From NCBI RefSeq assembly GCF_024346315.1, contig NZ_JAGQCS010000004.1:1-64000 (forward strand): DNA of 64,000 nt. The letters run 5' to 3'. The position numbers and the translations under genes are program-made. The notes under the pieces are model-generated. The model was not told where the DNA came from and searched no databases. It saw nothing but the letters and a program-made list of their open reading frames with translations. The number at the start of each line of letters is the position of its first letter. Position 1 is the stretch's first letter. The DNA is from Cyanobium sp. ATX 6F1 (GTDB lineage Bacteria; Cyanobacteriota; Cyanobacteriia; PCC-6307; Cyanobiaceae). Below are positions 43,731-55,757 of the stretch, in pieces.

Positions 43731-45137
43731 ATGGCAGCACGCACCACCCTCAATGCGAAGAACCTGGAGGCCCTCGGTGCTCCGCGGCTGGCGGAGTTGC
43801 TGATCGAGGTGGTGCAGGGCAACGCCTCCGCCAAACGGCTGCTGCGGCTTGCCCTGGCGCAGCAGAGCGGGCCGGCGGAGATCGCCCGGGAGGTGCGCAA
43901 ACGTCTGGCCACCCTGGCCCGCGCCGGCAGTTTCCTCGACAGCCGCCAGCGCAAGGCGCTGCTGAAGGACCTGGAGCAGCAACGCCAGGCGATCAGCGGC
44001 CCGATCGCCGAACAGGATCCGGCCCTGGCGGTGGAGCTGCTCTGGACGTTCCTGGAACTGGTGGAGCCGGTGATCGAGCGCTGCGACGACAGCGACGGCG
44101 CCGTGATGCCGCTGTTTCATCAGGCCACAGAAGATCTTGGGGTGGTGGCAGCCCGTTGCGCTGTGAAACCCGAAGCGCTGGCGGATCAGGTCTATGCGGC
44201 GTTGATGGACAACGGCTACGGACAGTTCGACCACCTGATCGAGCAGCTCGCGGGCGCCCTGGGGGAGGCGGGGCTGGCCCATCTGCGTCAGCGCCTGGAG
44301 ACGCTGCGTGCCCGCCGAGCCTCTGGAGCGGCCCACGAATCGCGGGCGTCGATCGTACGGCTGGCGATGCTCGACATCGCCGATGCCTGTGGCGATGCCC
44401 AGGCCTACCTGGCCGAGTACCAAGGCCATGACCCGAAGCTGCTGGCGCTGCCGGCGATCGCCGCCGAGGTGGCCGAGCGGCTCACGACGGTCGGTCGGGC
44501 CCAGGAGGCCCTGGATCTGTTGGATAGTGCCGTTCTTGATGAACGCCGTACGGCCGGACGCAGCGAGTGGCTGGAGGCTCGCCTGGCGGCCTTGGAGGCC
44601 TTGGATCGCGGTCAGGAGGCGCAGGCGCTGCGTTGGGCCGAGCTGGAGCGCAGCCTCTCGATCCGCCACCTGCGCGACTATCTGCGGCGCCTGCCTGATT
44701 TCGAGGAGGTCGAAGCGGAGGAGCGGGCCCTCGATCTGGGCTTCGATCACCCCAGCTTCCCCCTCGCCCTGCAGTTTCTGCACCAATGGCCCGATCGGCG
44801 CCGCGCCGCCCGGTTGATCCTGGCGCGCCAGAGCGAACTCGACGGCGATGCCTACGAGCTGCTGGGGCCGGTGGCTGAGCGCCTTGAACGGGAGCAGCCC
44901 CTGGCCGCCACCCTTTGCCTGCGGGCGATGATCGATTTCAGCCTGGCGCAGGCCCGTTCGACCCGCTATCGCCATGCTGCCCGCCACCTCGACACCTGCG
45001 CGGCCCTGGCCGCGGCGATCGAGGATTGGGGAGACATCGAGCCTCACGACAGCTACCTGGCCCGCCTGAGGCGCGACCATGGCCGCACGTACGGCTTCTG
45101 GGAGCTGACGGCCTCCAGGGCCTCCCCCCTAGCCTGA
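43731..45137 (+). CDS. DUF6880-like helical-repeat protein
   Basis: The 468-residue protein is nearly all helical (LEALGAPRLAELLIEVVQGN, KRLLRLALAQQSGPAEIARE, EQDPALAVELLWTFLELVEP) with TPR-like repeats in the middle. It matches the DUF6880 family as far as I can recall; no enzymatic motif is visible. The start ATG at 43731 lies 4 bases after valS. Confidence 0.75.
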   Translation: MAARTTLNAKNLEALGAPRLAELLIEVVQGNASAKRLLRLALAQQSGPAEIAREVRKRLATLARAGSFLDSRQRKALLKDLEQQRQAISGPIAEQDPALAVELLWTFLELVEPVIERCDDSDGAVMPLFHQATEDLGVVAARCAVKPEALADQVYAALMDNGYGQFDHLIEQLAGALGEAGLAHLRQRLETLRARRASGAAHESRASIVRLAMLDIADACGDAQAYLAEYQGHDPKLLALPAIAAEVAERLTTVGRAQEALDLLDSAVLDERRTAGRSEWLEARLAALEALDRGQEAQALRWAELERSLSIRHLRDYLRRLPDFEEVEAEERALDLGFDHPSFPLALQFLHQWPDRRRAARLILARQSELDGDAYELLGPVAERLEREQPLAATLCLRAMIDFSLAQARSTRYRHAARHLDTCAALAAAIEDWGDIEPHDSYLARLRRDHGRTYGFWELTASRASPLA

Positions 45138-45144
45138 TGATCAG

Positions 45145-45771
45145 GTGAATGGGCCCATGGACACGCTGCTCGATCAGCTCCTTCCCGCCCTGCGTTCGCC
45201 CGCCGGGGCCGTGGCCTTCATCCCCCTCTATGCCCTCTGGGTGACGCTGCTGTTGCCGGGGGTGTGGGCCTCGATGCTGGCGGGCGCCCTCTACGGCACG
45301 GTGTTGGGCAGTGCAGTGGTCTTCGTGGGCGCCTCGCTGGGGGCGATCGTGGTGTTTCTGCTGGGGCGCAGCTGGCTGCGGGAGTGGGCCCGGCGGCGGT
45401 TGGCGAGCAGCCCCAAGCTGCTGGCGATCGAGCAGGCGGTGAGCCGTGAGGGCCTCAAGATCGTGGTGCTCACGCGCCTGTCACCGGCGTTCCCGTTCAG
45501 CCTGCTGAACCTGGCCTATGGGCTCAGTGAGGTGAGCTTCCGGGATTATGCGCTCGGTCTGATCGCGATCCTGCCCGGCACGGTTCTGTTCTGTGCGTTA
45601 GGTGCCCTGGCGGGGGATGTGGCGCGATTCGGCGAAGTGCTGTCCGGCCGGGCCGATGCGGGCACCTGGGCCCTGCGCATCGTGGGGCTGGTGGCCACGG
45701 TTGGGTCGATCTGGGTGGCGGGCCGGGCGGCACGCCGAGCCCTGGAGGGGAACGCTCAGGAGTCGCCTTGA
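45145..45771 (+). CDS. TVP38/TMEM64-family membrane protein
   Basis: The 208-residue protein has about five helices and the DedA/TVP38 core: LLPGVWASMLAGALYGTVLG, ASLGAIVVFLLGRSWLREWA, and VVLTRLSPAFPFSLLNLAYG with LIAILPGTVLFCALGAL. This family is in the DedA superfamily of membrane transporters or scramblases and is common in cyanobacteria. It starts 7 bases after the upstream gene. Confidence 0.88.
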   Translation: MNGPMDTLLDQLLPALRSPAGAVAFIPLYALWVTLLLPGVWASMLAGALYGTVLGSAVVFVGASLGAIVVFLLGRSWLREWARRRLASSPKLLAIEQAVSREGLKIVVLTRLSPAFPFSLLNLAYGLSEVSFRDYALGLIAILPGTVLFCALGALAGDVARFGEVLSGRADAGTWALRIVGLVATVGSIWVAGRAARRALEGNAQESP

Positions 45772-45962
45772 TCCGGGTTCGCGGGGTCGGCTGGAGCGGC
45801 CAGGGGCCAATCCCGCAGCGCCGCGATCAGCACGAACCAGGCCAGCCGCAGCCTGGCCAGGGGGCCGGGCCGGGCGGCCAGGTCGCTGTATTGGGCGCGG
45901 CCGCACTCGGTCTTGATCCAGCGGAACACCGCCGGTGGCGGTGGGGCAGCGGTACCGGCCAT
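45756..45962 (-). CDS. Small conserved hypothetical protein
   Basis: The 68-residue product reads MAGTAAPPPPAVFRWIKTEC and LAARPGPLARLRLAWFVLIA with a proline-rich ending. It looks like a conserved cyanobacterial short protein with an amphipathic middle helix. It overlaps the convergent TVP38-type gene by 16 bases. Confidence 0.5.
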   Translation of the reverse strand: MAGTAAPPPPAVFRWIKTECGRAQYSDLAARPGPLARLRLAWFVLIAALRDWPLAAPADPANPDQGDS

Positions 45963-46024
45963 GGCGGGCGAGAACGAAGCCCATCAAACCTAGGCATGTG
46001 CCTTGGACAACGCCGGCCTGTGGC

Positions 46025-46054
46025 GTTAATCGAGCCCTAATCAAGCGTTAACGA
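46025..46054 (+). promoter_or_regulatory. Pho-box-like triple repeat
   Basis: GTTAATCG, CCTAATCA and GTTAACGA lie at 46025, 46036 and 46047, each 11 bases apart with 3-base gaps. This matches the cyanobacterial Pho box layout (tandem PyTTAAPyPy(T/A) octamers, 3-bp spacing) bound by SphR/PhoB, with the middle repeat weakest. It is 52 bases upstream of the chosen start of the PhoX-like gene. Confidence 0.65.
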
Positions 46055-46105
46055 CGCCAGGCACGTCCTCAACAGAGGGTGGCACCATTCGTTTTCCCCC
46101 TAACG

Positions 46106-49100
46106 ATGGCCACCGTCAGCACAGCCAACGCAGGCCTCAACCTGTTGCTCGAGGAGGCCTACGTGGGCCGCAGGTCGGGCGACGCAGCCCTGACTCCTGC
46201 GGCCCCCGCGATTGCCAATCGCAAGGCTTTCCCAGGGCAGCCTGAGCCTGCTCCCACCAACCCCCTGCTGGGCTCCATCAACCTCTCCCTGGTTCTCCCA
46301 CCAGTTACCACGCCTCCCACGCTTCCCACGGAGCAGTTCCAGACGGAAATCTCCGCCTACGTGAGCATCGGCGGCAAGACCTTCATCCTCTCCAGCGGCG
46401 GCGGCAGCACCCTCCAGGTCACCGATGCCACCAACCCCGCCGCCCTTGCCCTGGTCAGCCGCCAGCCCCTGGACACCTACAAGAGCCAGGCGGTGGCCAC
46501 CTACGGCAACCTGGTGGCGGTGGCCCTCTCCCCCAGCGATTACGCCACCAACGGCGGCCGGGGCCTGGTGCGCTTCTACCGCCTCGGCTCTGACGGCAGC
46601 CTCACCGTGGTGAAGGATGTGGAGGTCGGTTATCTGCCCGACAGCATCGCCTTCAACGACCAGGGCACCAAGCTGGTGATCGCCAACGAGGGCGAACCGA
46701 TCACGGGCTACGGCGTCGTTGCAGGCAAGGATCCGGTCGGAAGCATCGGCATCATCGACATCAAAGGCCGTGCCGGCCAGGAGCGTTTTTCTTATACCGA
46801 TCTGGGCTTCGACGGCCTCACACTGCCTGCGGGGATCCGCATCTCTGGCCCTACTGGCACCACCCAGGCCAACGACATCGAGCCTGAGTACGTCTCAATC
46901 CTGGGCCACTATGCCTACGTGACCCTGCAGGAAAATAACGGGGTGGCCAAGGTCAACCTGATCTCGAATCAGATCGAGTCGATTTTTGCCCTCGGTACGG
47001 TCGATTTCAAGAATCAGCTCGTTGATCTCACTGATAAGGACGGCACAGGTGGTGCGCCCACCTTCAAGCCGCTGCTGGGCCAGAACTACGAAGGGCTAAG
47101 GATGGCTGATGGCATTGCCGCCTACAGCGTCAAGGGCAAGGATTACTTCATCACCGCCAACGAGGGCGACGGCCGCGAGTACGGCGCCTACACCGATGAA
47201 CGCCGCGGGACGAACCCGGGCACCAGCAGCACTCCGGATGCCACCGCCTACCGCGTCAAGCGCCTCTCCGATGACACCAATGTCGGCAGTACCGATCGCA
47301 TCACCACCTTCGGTGGCCGCAGCATCAGCCTCTTCGATGCCGACAACGGCGCACTGCTCTGGGATAGCGGCAACACCCTGCAGACCATCGCCTTCGCGGC
47401 CGGCATGTATGCCGATGGCCGCAGTGATGACAAGGGCGTCGAGCCCGAGGGCGTGGTGGTGGCCAAGCTCAACGGCCGCACTTACGCGATCGTGGGCATG
47501 GAGCGCACCACCAACTCGATGCTCGCGGTGTTCGATGTCACCGATCCAGCTGCGGTGAGCTTCGTCACCAGCACCGTGATTGCCGGGAGCATCTCCCCTG
47601 AGGGTCTGCAGGTGATCGAGGCCAAGCAGAGCCCCACCGGGCGCGATCAACTGATTGTCTCCAATGAGATCTCTAACACCCTCAACGTGTTCGACCTTGA
47701 GGCTCTGATCGCCGCGCCGACGGTGGCTGGTGCCGGCACCTTTGCCAGCACCATGCTCAAGGACGTGGCTGGCGGGCCCGAGCTGAAGATCAGCAGCCTG
47801 ATCACCAACGGAGAGTTCACCAACGGCCTTGCCCCCGGCAGCCCGGTCTATGCCCCCACGGGGATCTTCGATGGCATGGGTGCCTACGACAACGGCGACG
47901 GCAGCTTCACCCTGCTGGTCAACAGTGAACTGGGCGCTGATCGCGGTTATGGCTATCTCCTGCCCGGCGTCGAGGGTGGGCTCACCGGTGCTCGCGTCAG
48001 CAGCCTGGTGATCGACAAGGACGTCGATGATGACGCCTCCAACGGCTACCAGAGCCAGGTGCTCAGAGGTGGTCTGGCCTACGACCGCATCCACCTCGAC
48101 GGCTCGGACGCTGCGATCGATCAGGCTGCCGATCTGGGTGCCGCTGGCTTCAAGAGATTCTGTGCGGCCAATCTGGTGGAAGCGAACAGCTTCGGTGCAG
48201 GCATCGGCTTCGCCGACCGCATCTATCTGGTGGGCGAAGAAGAATTCAGCGGTGACGGTGGTTCCTTCTTCGCTCTCGATGTCAACAGCCGGGCCATCCA
48301 TGAGGTGGTGGGCTTCGGCAAGGGCACCTGGGAATCCGCCACGATCATCGATACCGGCAGTGCGGACACCGTGTCGGTGCTGTTGTTCGACGACGCCAAG
48401 GCGCCCCTCTACCTGTGGGTCGGCAGCAAGAGTTCGGCCGCTGATGCCAGCTTCCTGGAGCGCAACGGCCTGGCGGAGAACCAGGGCACGTTGTACACCT
48501 ACGTGACCACGGCCCTTCCCGAGAACGGGGTGAGCGCAGGCCCCGACTCCTCCGACCTGCTGGCCTTCACCCAGGCCAATGGCCTGAACACCGCCATCAA
48601 TGGCTCCTGGGTCGACCTGGCCAGCCTCGATGCCAACTACACCCAGCTGGGTGCCCCGGCCCTGCGCCAGCTGGCGGTGGGCGCCGGTGCCCTGCAGCTG
48701 AGCCGGATCGAGGACGGTGAGGTCAACCCGCTCAACGGTCAGCAGGCGGTGTTCGTCTCCACCGGCACCGCTGATTTCGCGAAAGGTGACCTGTATGGCA
48801 ACGTCTACACCCTTGGTTTCGATGATGCCTTCGGCAGCGATGGCCTGATTTCCGGACCTGGAGCCTCGGTGCTCAAGGTCGTCTATGACGGCGACCTGCT
48901 GGTTGATCCCACCACCGGTCTGCGCAATCCCGACAACATGACCATCAGCGCGGATGGCCATGCCTACATCCAGGAGGACCGGGCCAACGGCGGTGGCACC
49001 AACACCACCCTCGGCAACTTCGGCACTCAGGAAGCCTCGATCTGGAAGCTGGCGATCGATCCGATCACCGGCAATGCGACCGGAGAAGCTCTGCGCTGGG

Positions 49101-49360
49101 CTCAGATTGACCGCACCGCCGTGCCCACGGCCTATGGCCAGACCCAGCCCGCCTACACCAACGCAGACAGCAATGGAGTCGGCAACTGGGAGTCCTCCGG
49201 CATCATCGATGTCTCATCCATCTATGACGCTGCAGCTGGCTCCTACTTCCTGGCCAACGTGCAAGCCCACAGCATCAAAGACGGCAACATTGGCGGTGCT
49301 AACTATCTAGTGGAAGGTGGCCAGATCGATCTGATCCAACAGCAGCCCCCGCTGATCTGA
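46106..49360 (+). CDS. Large PhoX-like/choice-of-anchor-I-like extracellular phosphatase or esterase
   Basis: The 1084-residue protein has a first half resembling choice-of-anchor-I beta-propeller proteins (AVATYGNLVAVALSPSDYAT, KLVIANEGEPI, NEGDGREYGAYTDERRG) and a second half resembling DUF839/PhoX (GMGAYDNGDGSFTLLVNSEL, EEFSGDGGSFFALDV, PDNMTISADGHAYIQEDRAN). PhoX enzymes are Ca2+-dependent alkaline phosphatases induced by phosphate limitation. No classical signal peptide is visible. The start is the ATG at 46106; an in-frame GTG at 46079 is possible. The upstream Pho box supports a role in phosphorus supply. Confidence 0.75.
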   Translation: MATVSTANAGLNLLLEEAYVGRRSGDAALTPAAPAIANRKAFPGQPEPAPTNPLLGSINLSLVLPPVTTPPTLPTEQFQTEISAYVSIGGKTFILSSGGGSTLQVTDATNPAALALVSRQPLDTYKSQAVATYGNLVAVALSPSDYATNGGRGLVRFYRLGSDGSLTVVKDVEVGYLPDSIAFNDQGTKLVIANEGEPITGYGVVAGKDPVGSIGIIDIKGRAGQERFSYTDLGFDGLTLPAGIRISGPTGTTQANDIEPEYVSILGHYAYVTLQENNGVAKVNLISNQIESIFALGTVDFKNQLVDLTDKDGTGGAPTFKPLLGQNYEGLRMADGIAAYSVKGKDYFITANEGDGREYGAYTDERRGTNPGTSSTPDATAYRVKRLSDDTNVGSTDRITTFGGRSISLFDADNGALLWDSGNTLQTIAFAAGMYADGRSDDKGVEPEGVVVAKLNGRTYAIVGMERTTNSMLAVFDVTDPAAVSFVTSTVIAGSISPEGLQVIEAKQSPTGRDQLIVSNEISNTLNVFDLEALIAAPTVAGAGTFASTMLKDVAGGPELKISSLITNGEFTNGLAPGSPVYAPTGIFDGMGAYDNGDGSFTLLVNSELGADRGYGYLLPGVEGGLTGARVSSLVIDKDVDDDASNGYQSQVLRGGLAYDRIHLDGSDAAIDQAADLGAAGFKRFCAANLVEANSFGAGIGFADRIYLVGEEEFSGDGGSFFALDVNSRAIHEVVGFGKGTWESATIIDTGSADTVSVLLFDDAKAPLYLWVGSKSSAADASFLERNGLAENQGTLYTYVTTALPENGVSAGPDSSDLLAFTQANGLNTAINGSWVDLASLDANYTQLGAPALRQLAVGAGALQLSRIEDGEVNPLNGQQAVFVSTGTADFAKGDLYGNVYTLGFDDAFGSDGLISGPGASVLKVVYDGDLLVDPTTGLRNPDNMTISADGHAYIQEDRANGGGTNTTLGNFGTQEASIWKLAIDPITGNATGEALRWAQIDRTAVPTAYGQTQPAYTNADSNGVGNWESSGIIDVSSIYDAAAGSYFLANVQAHSIKDGNIGGANYLVEGGQIDLIQQQPPLI

Positions 49361-50371
49361 TCAGGGGCTGGCTTGGGGCTCGGCGTTGGTTTCCGGCAGG
49401 GCACCCTGCTCCTGCCGGACCGATTGAATCCAGATCGAGACCATGCCGGCGATCGGAATCGAGAGGAACACCCCCAGCAGGCCAGCGGTGCGCTGGCCGA
49501 TGAACAGGGCCAGAAACAGCACGACAGGGTTCAGCTCCATCGCCTTGCCCATCACCCGCGGGTGCACGACGTTGTCCTGGAGCTGGCCCAGCAGCAACGA
49601 GGCGATCAGGGCCCGCAGGGCGATGTCGCCCCCCTGGGAGGCGTACACCAGGGCGGTGACCAGCACGATCCCGAGGGTGGCACCGATGCCCGGGATCGCA
49701 TCGAGCACGCCCACGATCACCGCCAGCAGCAGGGCGTACCTCACCCCCACCAGCGGGAACACCACGGCGGTGCTCAGGGTGAGGAAGAGCATCAGCAGCA
49801 GCTGACCGTGGATGAAGCCCAGAAAGCTTTGCTTGAAGGTGCGCTCGAAGCGGTCCCGGTGGGCGTCGGGCAGCCAGCCCAGGAAGCCCCGCCAGAGCTT
49901 TTCGCCGTCGATCAGCATGTAGAGGCTGATCACCGCCCCGAAAATGCCGGTGAAGGCGCTGGTGAACAGGGTCTGCAGCACCCCCAGCCCCGTCACCAGG
50001 CCCGCCTGCAGCAGCTGGGTGATCTTGTCGAGACCGTAGCCCTCCAGGAAGCGGTGCATGGGGCTGAGGTCCTGCTCGCCCAGGGTTTTGCGCAGATCAA
50101 GCACCAGGCTCTGGCCCTGGTTGAGCACCTGCAGGCCCACCAGGGCGGTGAAGCCGCCGGCCAGCAGCAGGGCGCCGAGGAACACCACCGCGATCGCCAG
50201 GGGCCGGGGGATGCGCCGCTCCAACCAGGCCAGCGGGATGTTCAGCAGCGCCGCCACGATGCCGGCGGCGGTGAACAGGCCGATCGTGCCCGCGAAGTAG
50301 TTGAACAGCAGCACCGTGACCGCGGCGCTGGCCACGATCAACAGGTAGCGGACCAGGTTGGTGGTGCTCAT
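49361..50371 (-). CDS. AI-2E family transporter (TqsA/PerM-like)
   Basis: The 336-residue protein has about eight helices: LLIVASAAVTVLLFNYFAG, GLFTAAGIVAALLNIPLAWL, LAIAVVFLGALLLAGGFTAL, and ILVTALVYASQGGDIALRAL near the end. The domain matches PF01594, whose members export signal molecules or ions; the named substrate AI-2 need not apply. It follows ligA on the minus strand by 30 bases, and its stop codon abuts that of the PhoX-like gene. Confidence 0.88.
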   Translation of the reverse strand: MSTTNLVRYLLIVASAAVTVLLFNYFAGTIGLFTAAGIVAALLNIPLAWLERRIPRPLAIAVVFLGALLLAGGFTALVGLQVLNQGQSLVLDLRKTLGEQDLSPMHRFLEGYGLDKITQLLQAGLVTGLGVLQTLFTSAFTGIFGAVISLYMLIDGEKLWRGFLGWLPDAHRDRFERTFKQSFLGFIHGQLLLMLFLTLSTAVVFPLVGVRYALLLAVIVGVLDAIPGIGATLGIVLVTALVYASQGGDIALRALIASLLLGQLQDNVVHPRVMGKAMELNPVVLFLALFIGQRTAGLLGVFLSIPIAGMVSIWIQSVRQEQGALPETNAEPQASP

Positions 50372-50401
50372 CGGCGGCCAACGGCCCGGGGTGGCCGGAT
50401 G

Positions 50402-52935
<2,534 letters not shown>

Positions 52936-53033
52936 GGGGCTCGAACGGGGCGATTCGGGTTCCTGAGTCTGACCGACGGCAGGCGCCGGCGAGGCGGTTC
53001 AGACTGGAGGGGTTGACCTGCGGCCCTCGCGGC

Positions 53034-53576
53034 ATGCCCCTGGAGCCCCTGCTGCCCCTGTTCCATCGGCTCGATCGGGAGCACTTCGGCGGCAGCCTCG
53101 CCCCGCTCGGCCGCTCTCTGGTGGAGTTGCGCTGGAGCGATGGGCGCATGAACCGCACCGCCGGCCTCTACAAGCGGGGCCGCTACGGCGATGGCCGCGA
53201 CCTCTGCGAGATCGTGCTCTCGCGGCCGCTGCTGGAGCCACTGCCGCGGGAGGCCACGCTCAGCACCCTCTGCCACGAGATGATCCACGCCTGGGTGGAC
53301 CGGGTGCTGCAGGTGCAGGAGGTGCACGGCCCCTGCTTCCGGGCCCGGATGGCGGCGATCAACGCCGCCCAGGGGTCGTTTCAGGTGAGCCTGCGCCACC
53401 GCTACCCGGTGCCGATCAGCGCCGCCCGCTGGCGGGCCCGCTGCCCCAGCTGCGGCGTCAGCGCGGCCTACCGGCGCCGGCGCGAGGGGCTGGCCTGCCG
53501 CCACTGCTGCGACAGGCTCCACGGCGGCCGCTGGCACACCAGTTGCCAGTTGATCTTCGAGTCCACTGCTGCGTAA
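53034..53576 (+). CDS. SprT-like metalloprotease/zinc protein
   Basis: The 180-residue protein has the HExxH motif LCHEMIHAWVD at residues 81-85 and a C-terminal zinc-ribbon-like block (RCPSCGVSAAYRRRREGLAC, CRHCC). This is the SprT-like (Spartan-related) family, which includes DNA-protein-crosslink proteases. Substrates in cyanobacteria are unknown. The start ATG at 53034 is used; the first seven codons of the longer ORF look like untranslated sequence. Confidence 0.8.
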   Translation: MPLEPLLPLFHRLDREHFGGSLAPLGRSLVELRWSDGRMNRTAGLYKRGRYGDGRDLCEIVLSRPLLEPLPREATLSTLCHEMIHAWVDRVLQVQEVHGPCFRARMAAINAAQGSFQVSLRHRYPVPISAARWRARCPSCGVSAAYRRRREGLACRHCCDRLHGGRWHTSCQLIFESTAA

Positions 53577-53639
53577 GACGGCTGCGTAGAACTGCCGCGT
53601 AAGACCGGCGCTTAACCTGCGGCCTGCCGTCACGCCGCC

Positions 53640-53735
53640 ATGGGCACCTTTCTCTGGGTGTTGGAGTTTTCCGGTGTGGGCATCGCCCTGGTGGGCCTGG
53701 GCCGCGAGCGCTGGCTCAAAGCCAGGCGTCAGTAA
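53640..53735 (+). CDS. Putative 31-aa membrane micropeptide
   Basis: The frame MGTFLWVLEFSGVGIALVGL followed by GRERWLKARRQ has one membrane helix with a basic C terminus, typical of bacterial membrane micropeptides. It ends 9 bases before the next gene. Without homology information it may be a chance ORF. Confidence 0.35.
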   Translation: MGTFLWVLEFSGVGIALVGLGRERWLKARRQ

Positions 53736-53744
53736 CGTCGAAGC

Positions 53745-54404
53745 ATGGCCGGATCCAGTAACCGCGCACGCCGCCGGGGCGGTGAGCCCATCGATTCCCG
53801 CCTTGGGCAGGGCTTCGATCGCTTCCTAGATGCGGGACGGCAGCTGGTGAATGGGGTGGCCGGCGCTCGCCCGGGCTCACGTCCCTCCGGGTCCGCCGGC
53901 CCGGGCCGCGGCGGCGGGCGAGCGGGCCTGGGCGCCTGGGTGGAAGACCGGCTCGATTGGCTCCTGGAAGACGAGGACGACTGGCGCGAGCCCTGGCAGG
54001 AGGCCTCCCGCACGGCCCCAAATCGGGAGGCCCCCTACGGCGACCGGTGGGGCCGCGAATCAGCCAGTCGTCCCACAGCTGGCCGTCCAACAGCCGATCG
54101 CTACGCCCCCTCCCCCCCCGTGCAACCGCGCCCCGTGGCGACCTGGGGAGGCGAACCTCCGGAACCGAGCCCCCGCCGCCAGCCCCTGGAGGCGATCTCC
54201 CGCCGCTCCACCCCCCTGCTGCCACCGGTGTCGGCACCCCCAGGCGCCGATGACTGGCCCGACCTCGAGGAGTTCAGCGTGCCCCGCTGGCGGCGGCCGG
54301 CCCGGCCCGCTGTGCCCGAGGCGGAGCGGCCCGAGCTCCGAGCGGGGGAACCGGAGGGCACGGCAGGGCGCCCGCTCCCCCGCTCCACCCGTCGCCGGAG
54401 CTGA
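53745..54404 (+). CDS. Disordered, arginine/proline-rich conserved protein
   Basis: The 219-residue product starts MAGSSNRARRRGGEPIDSRL, LGQGFDRFLDAGRQLVNGVA, and has a short conserved WVEDRLDWLLEDEDDWREP block, followed by about 130 residues rich in P, R, A and S. It is likely intrinsically disordered. I know of no function. It is upstream of a DUF1269 gene on the same strand. Confidence 0.55.
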   Translation: MAGSSNRARRRGGEPIDSRLGQGFDRFLDAGRQLVNGVAGARPGSRPSGSAGPGRGGGRAGLGAWVEDRLDWLLEDEDDWREPWQEASRTAPNREAPYGDRWGRESASRPTAGRPTADRYAPSPPVQPRPVATWGGEPPEPSPRRQPLEAISRRSTPLLPPVSAPPGADDWPDLEEFSVPRWRRPARPAVPEAERPELRAGEPEGTAGRPLPRSTRRRS

Positions 54405-54497
54405 GACCCGGTTCGAGCGCCCAGGTGTTCCAGACCACCGGCGCGAACGATGACCGTCTCAGGACTGCCTAGGTTGAGGCCTTCCTGAACCCTGGCG

Positions 54498-55019
54498 ATG
54501 AGCAATCTGGTGGTGGTCGGCTTCCCCAAGGTGGCGGAGGCGGAAGAGGTGCGGCGCGAGCTGGTGGACATCCAGCAGGAGCACCTGATCTCCCTGGAGG
54601 ATGCGGTGGTGGTGGAACATGACGCCGAGGGCGGCGTGCACCTGCGGCAGTCCATCAACCTCACGACCGCCGGCGCGGTCAGCGGCGGCTTCTGGGGCTC
54701 TTTGATCGGTCTGCTGTTCCTCAACCCCCTGCTGGGGGCGGCGGTGGGCGCGGGCATGGGGGCGGCCTCCGGGGCGCTCACCGACCTGGGCATCAACGAC
54801 GGCTTCCTCAAGGAGGTGGGCGAGAGCCTGCCCCGGGGCAGTGCCGCCCTCTGTCTGCTGGTGCGAGAGTCCACCCCGGATCGGGTGGTGGAGCGCCTGC
54901 GGCGCCACGCGCCCCACGCCAAGCTGCTGCGCACCAGCCTCAGCCACACCGATGAAAATCGTCTGCGGGAGCTGCTGGAGACGGCGAGCAAGCAGGCCGA
55001 GGCCCTCCGCCTGACCTGA
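54498..55019 (+). CDS. DUF1269-family protein
   Basis: The 173-residue protein starts MSNLVVVGFPKVAEAEEVRR and has a hydrophobic glycine-rich segment GGFWGSLIGLLFLNPLLGAA with VGAGMGAASGALTDLGINDG, which are the DUF1269 hallmarks. The N and C domains are alpha/beta (LVRESTPDRVVERLRRHAPH). Members are membrane-associated and often stress-related; the function is unknown. Confidence 0.88.
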   Translation: MSNLVVVGFPKVAEAEEVRRELVDIQQEHLISLEDAVVVEHDAEGGVHLRQSINLTTAGAVSGGFWGSLIGLLFLNPLLGAAVGAGMGAASGALTDLGINDGFLKEVGESLPRGSAALCLLVRESTPDRVVERLRRHAPHAKLLRTSLSHTDENRLRELLETASKQAEALRLT

Positions 55020-55133
55020 GTGGGCCGTTGGCTGGAGGGAGGCGAGTTCAGAAGCTCGACCAGATGTGGTGCCCATCGAGGAGCAAGAGCTCAGGCCATT
55101 TCCGCTGGCAGCCGGCACGGATTCGGCAAGCTC

Positions 55134-55757
55134 TCAGGAACGGCTGGCTGCGGCTGGAGCGTTGCTCGGCCCCAGCCAGCGCTCCAGGGCGGGGCTGAAC
55201 ACCTCCCTAATCACCGTCAGCTCCACGCCGCCCCGGAAGAAGCGGTAGTGACGACTCCAGAAAGGGCCCGGCTGGCCGAAGCGTCGCTCCAGCCAGGGGG
55301 CGTTCACCCGGGCCAGGCCGTCCACCTCCCGGAACAGCTCGGCCCGATCGGCGGTGAGGCTGCGCCAGATGGGCAGCTGGCGGTCCTGGAGATGGCGCTC
55401 GGCTGCCGCCTGGTTCCACCAGCTCTCAGCCCAGGCGAGGGTGGACTCGCCGCAGTTGAGCCACACCTGGCGGCGGATCAGGGGCGGCTCCAACTCCGCC
55501 ACCTCCGCCGGCCGCTCGCTGGAGCTGGCCGTCTCGGCGTCGGAATTTGTGGCCGGATCGGGGGCCATGGCGATCAGTTCCACCTCCACCGGCGCGCCGG
55601 TGAGCAGCTGCAGGTGGCGGGTGGGGCTGCCGTCCCCCAGGAGCAGGAGCTTCCAGGGGCCACTGAGGTTTTCGCCGGCCTCGGCGGCCGTGACGGCGCT
55701 CTGGCAGGGGGCCTCCCAGAGCGCCGTCAGCGCCAGAAATCCCTCCGATCGGGTCAA
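55134..55757 (-). CDS. Chorismate lyase (UbiC-like/DUF98)
   Basis: The 207-residue protein has GSPTRHLQLLTGAPVEVELI, EPPLIRRQVWLNC, LPIWRSLTADRAELFREVDG and FFRGGVELTVIREVF, which match the cyanobacterial chorismate lyase family. The enzyme converts chorismate to 4-hydroxybenzoate plus pyruvate, the first step of plastoquinone synthesis in cyanobacteria. It is the last gene of an operon with the following and mnmG genes; the start ATG overlaps the upstream stop as ATGA. Confidence 0.85.
   Translation of the reverse strand: MTRSEGFLALTALWEAPCQSAVTAAEAGENLSGPWKLLLLGDGSPTRHLQLLTGAPVEVELIAMAPDPATNSDAETASSSERPAEVAELEPPLIRRQVWLNCGESTLAWAESWWNQAAAERHLQDRQLPIWRSLTADRAELFREVDGLARVNAPWLERRFGQPGPFWSRHYRFFRGGVELTVIREVFSPALERWLGPSNAPAAASRS

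Noticed and set aside
46953-48961. Long minus-strand frame opposite the PhoX-like gene (621 codons)
   Set aside because: It is antisense to a well-supported gene with strong codon bias, so the open frame is a GC-rich shadow.
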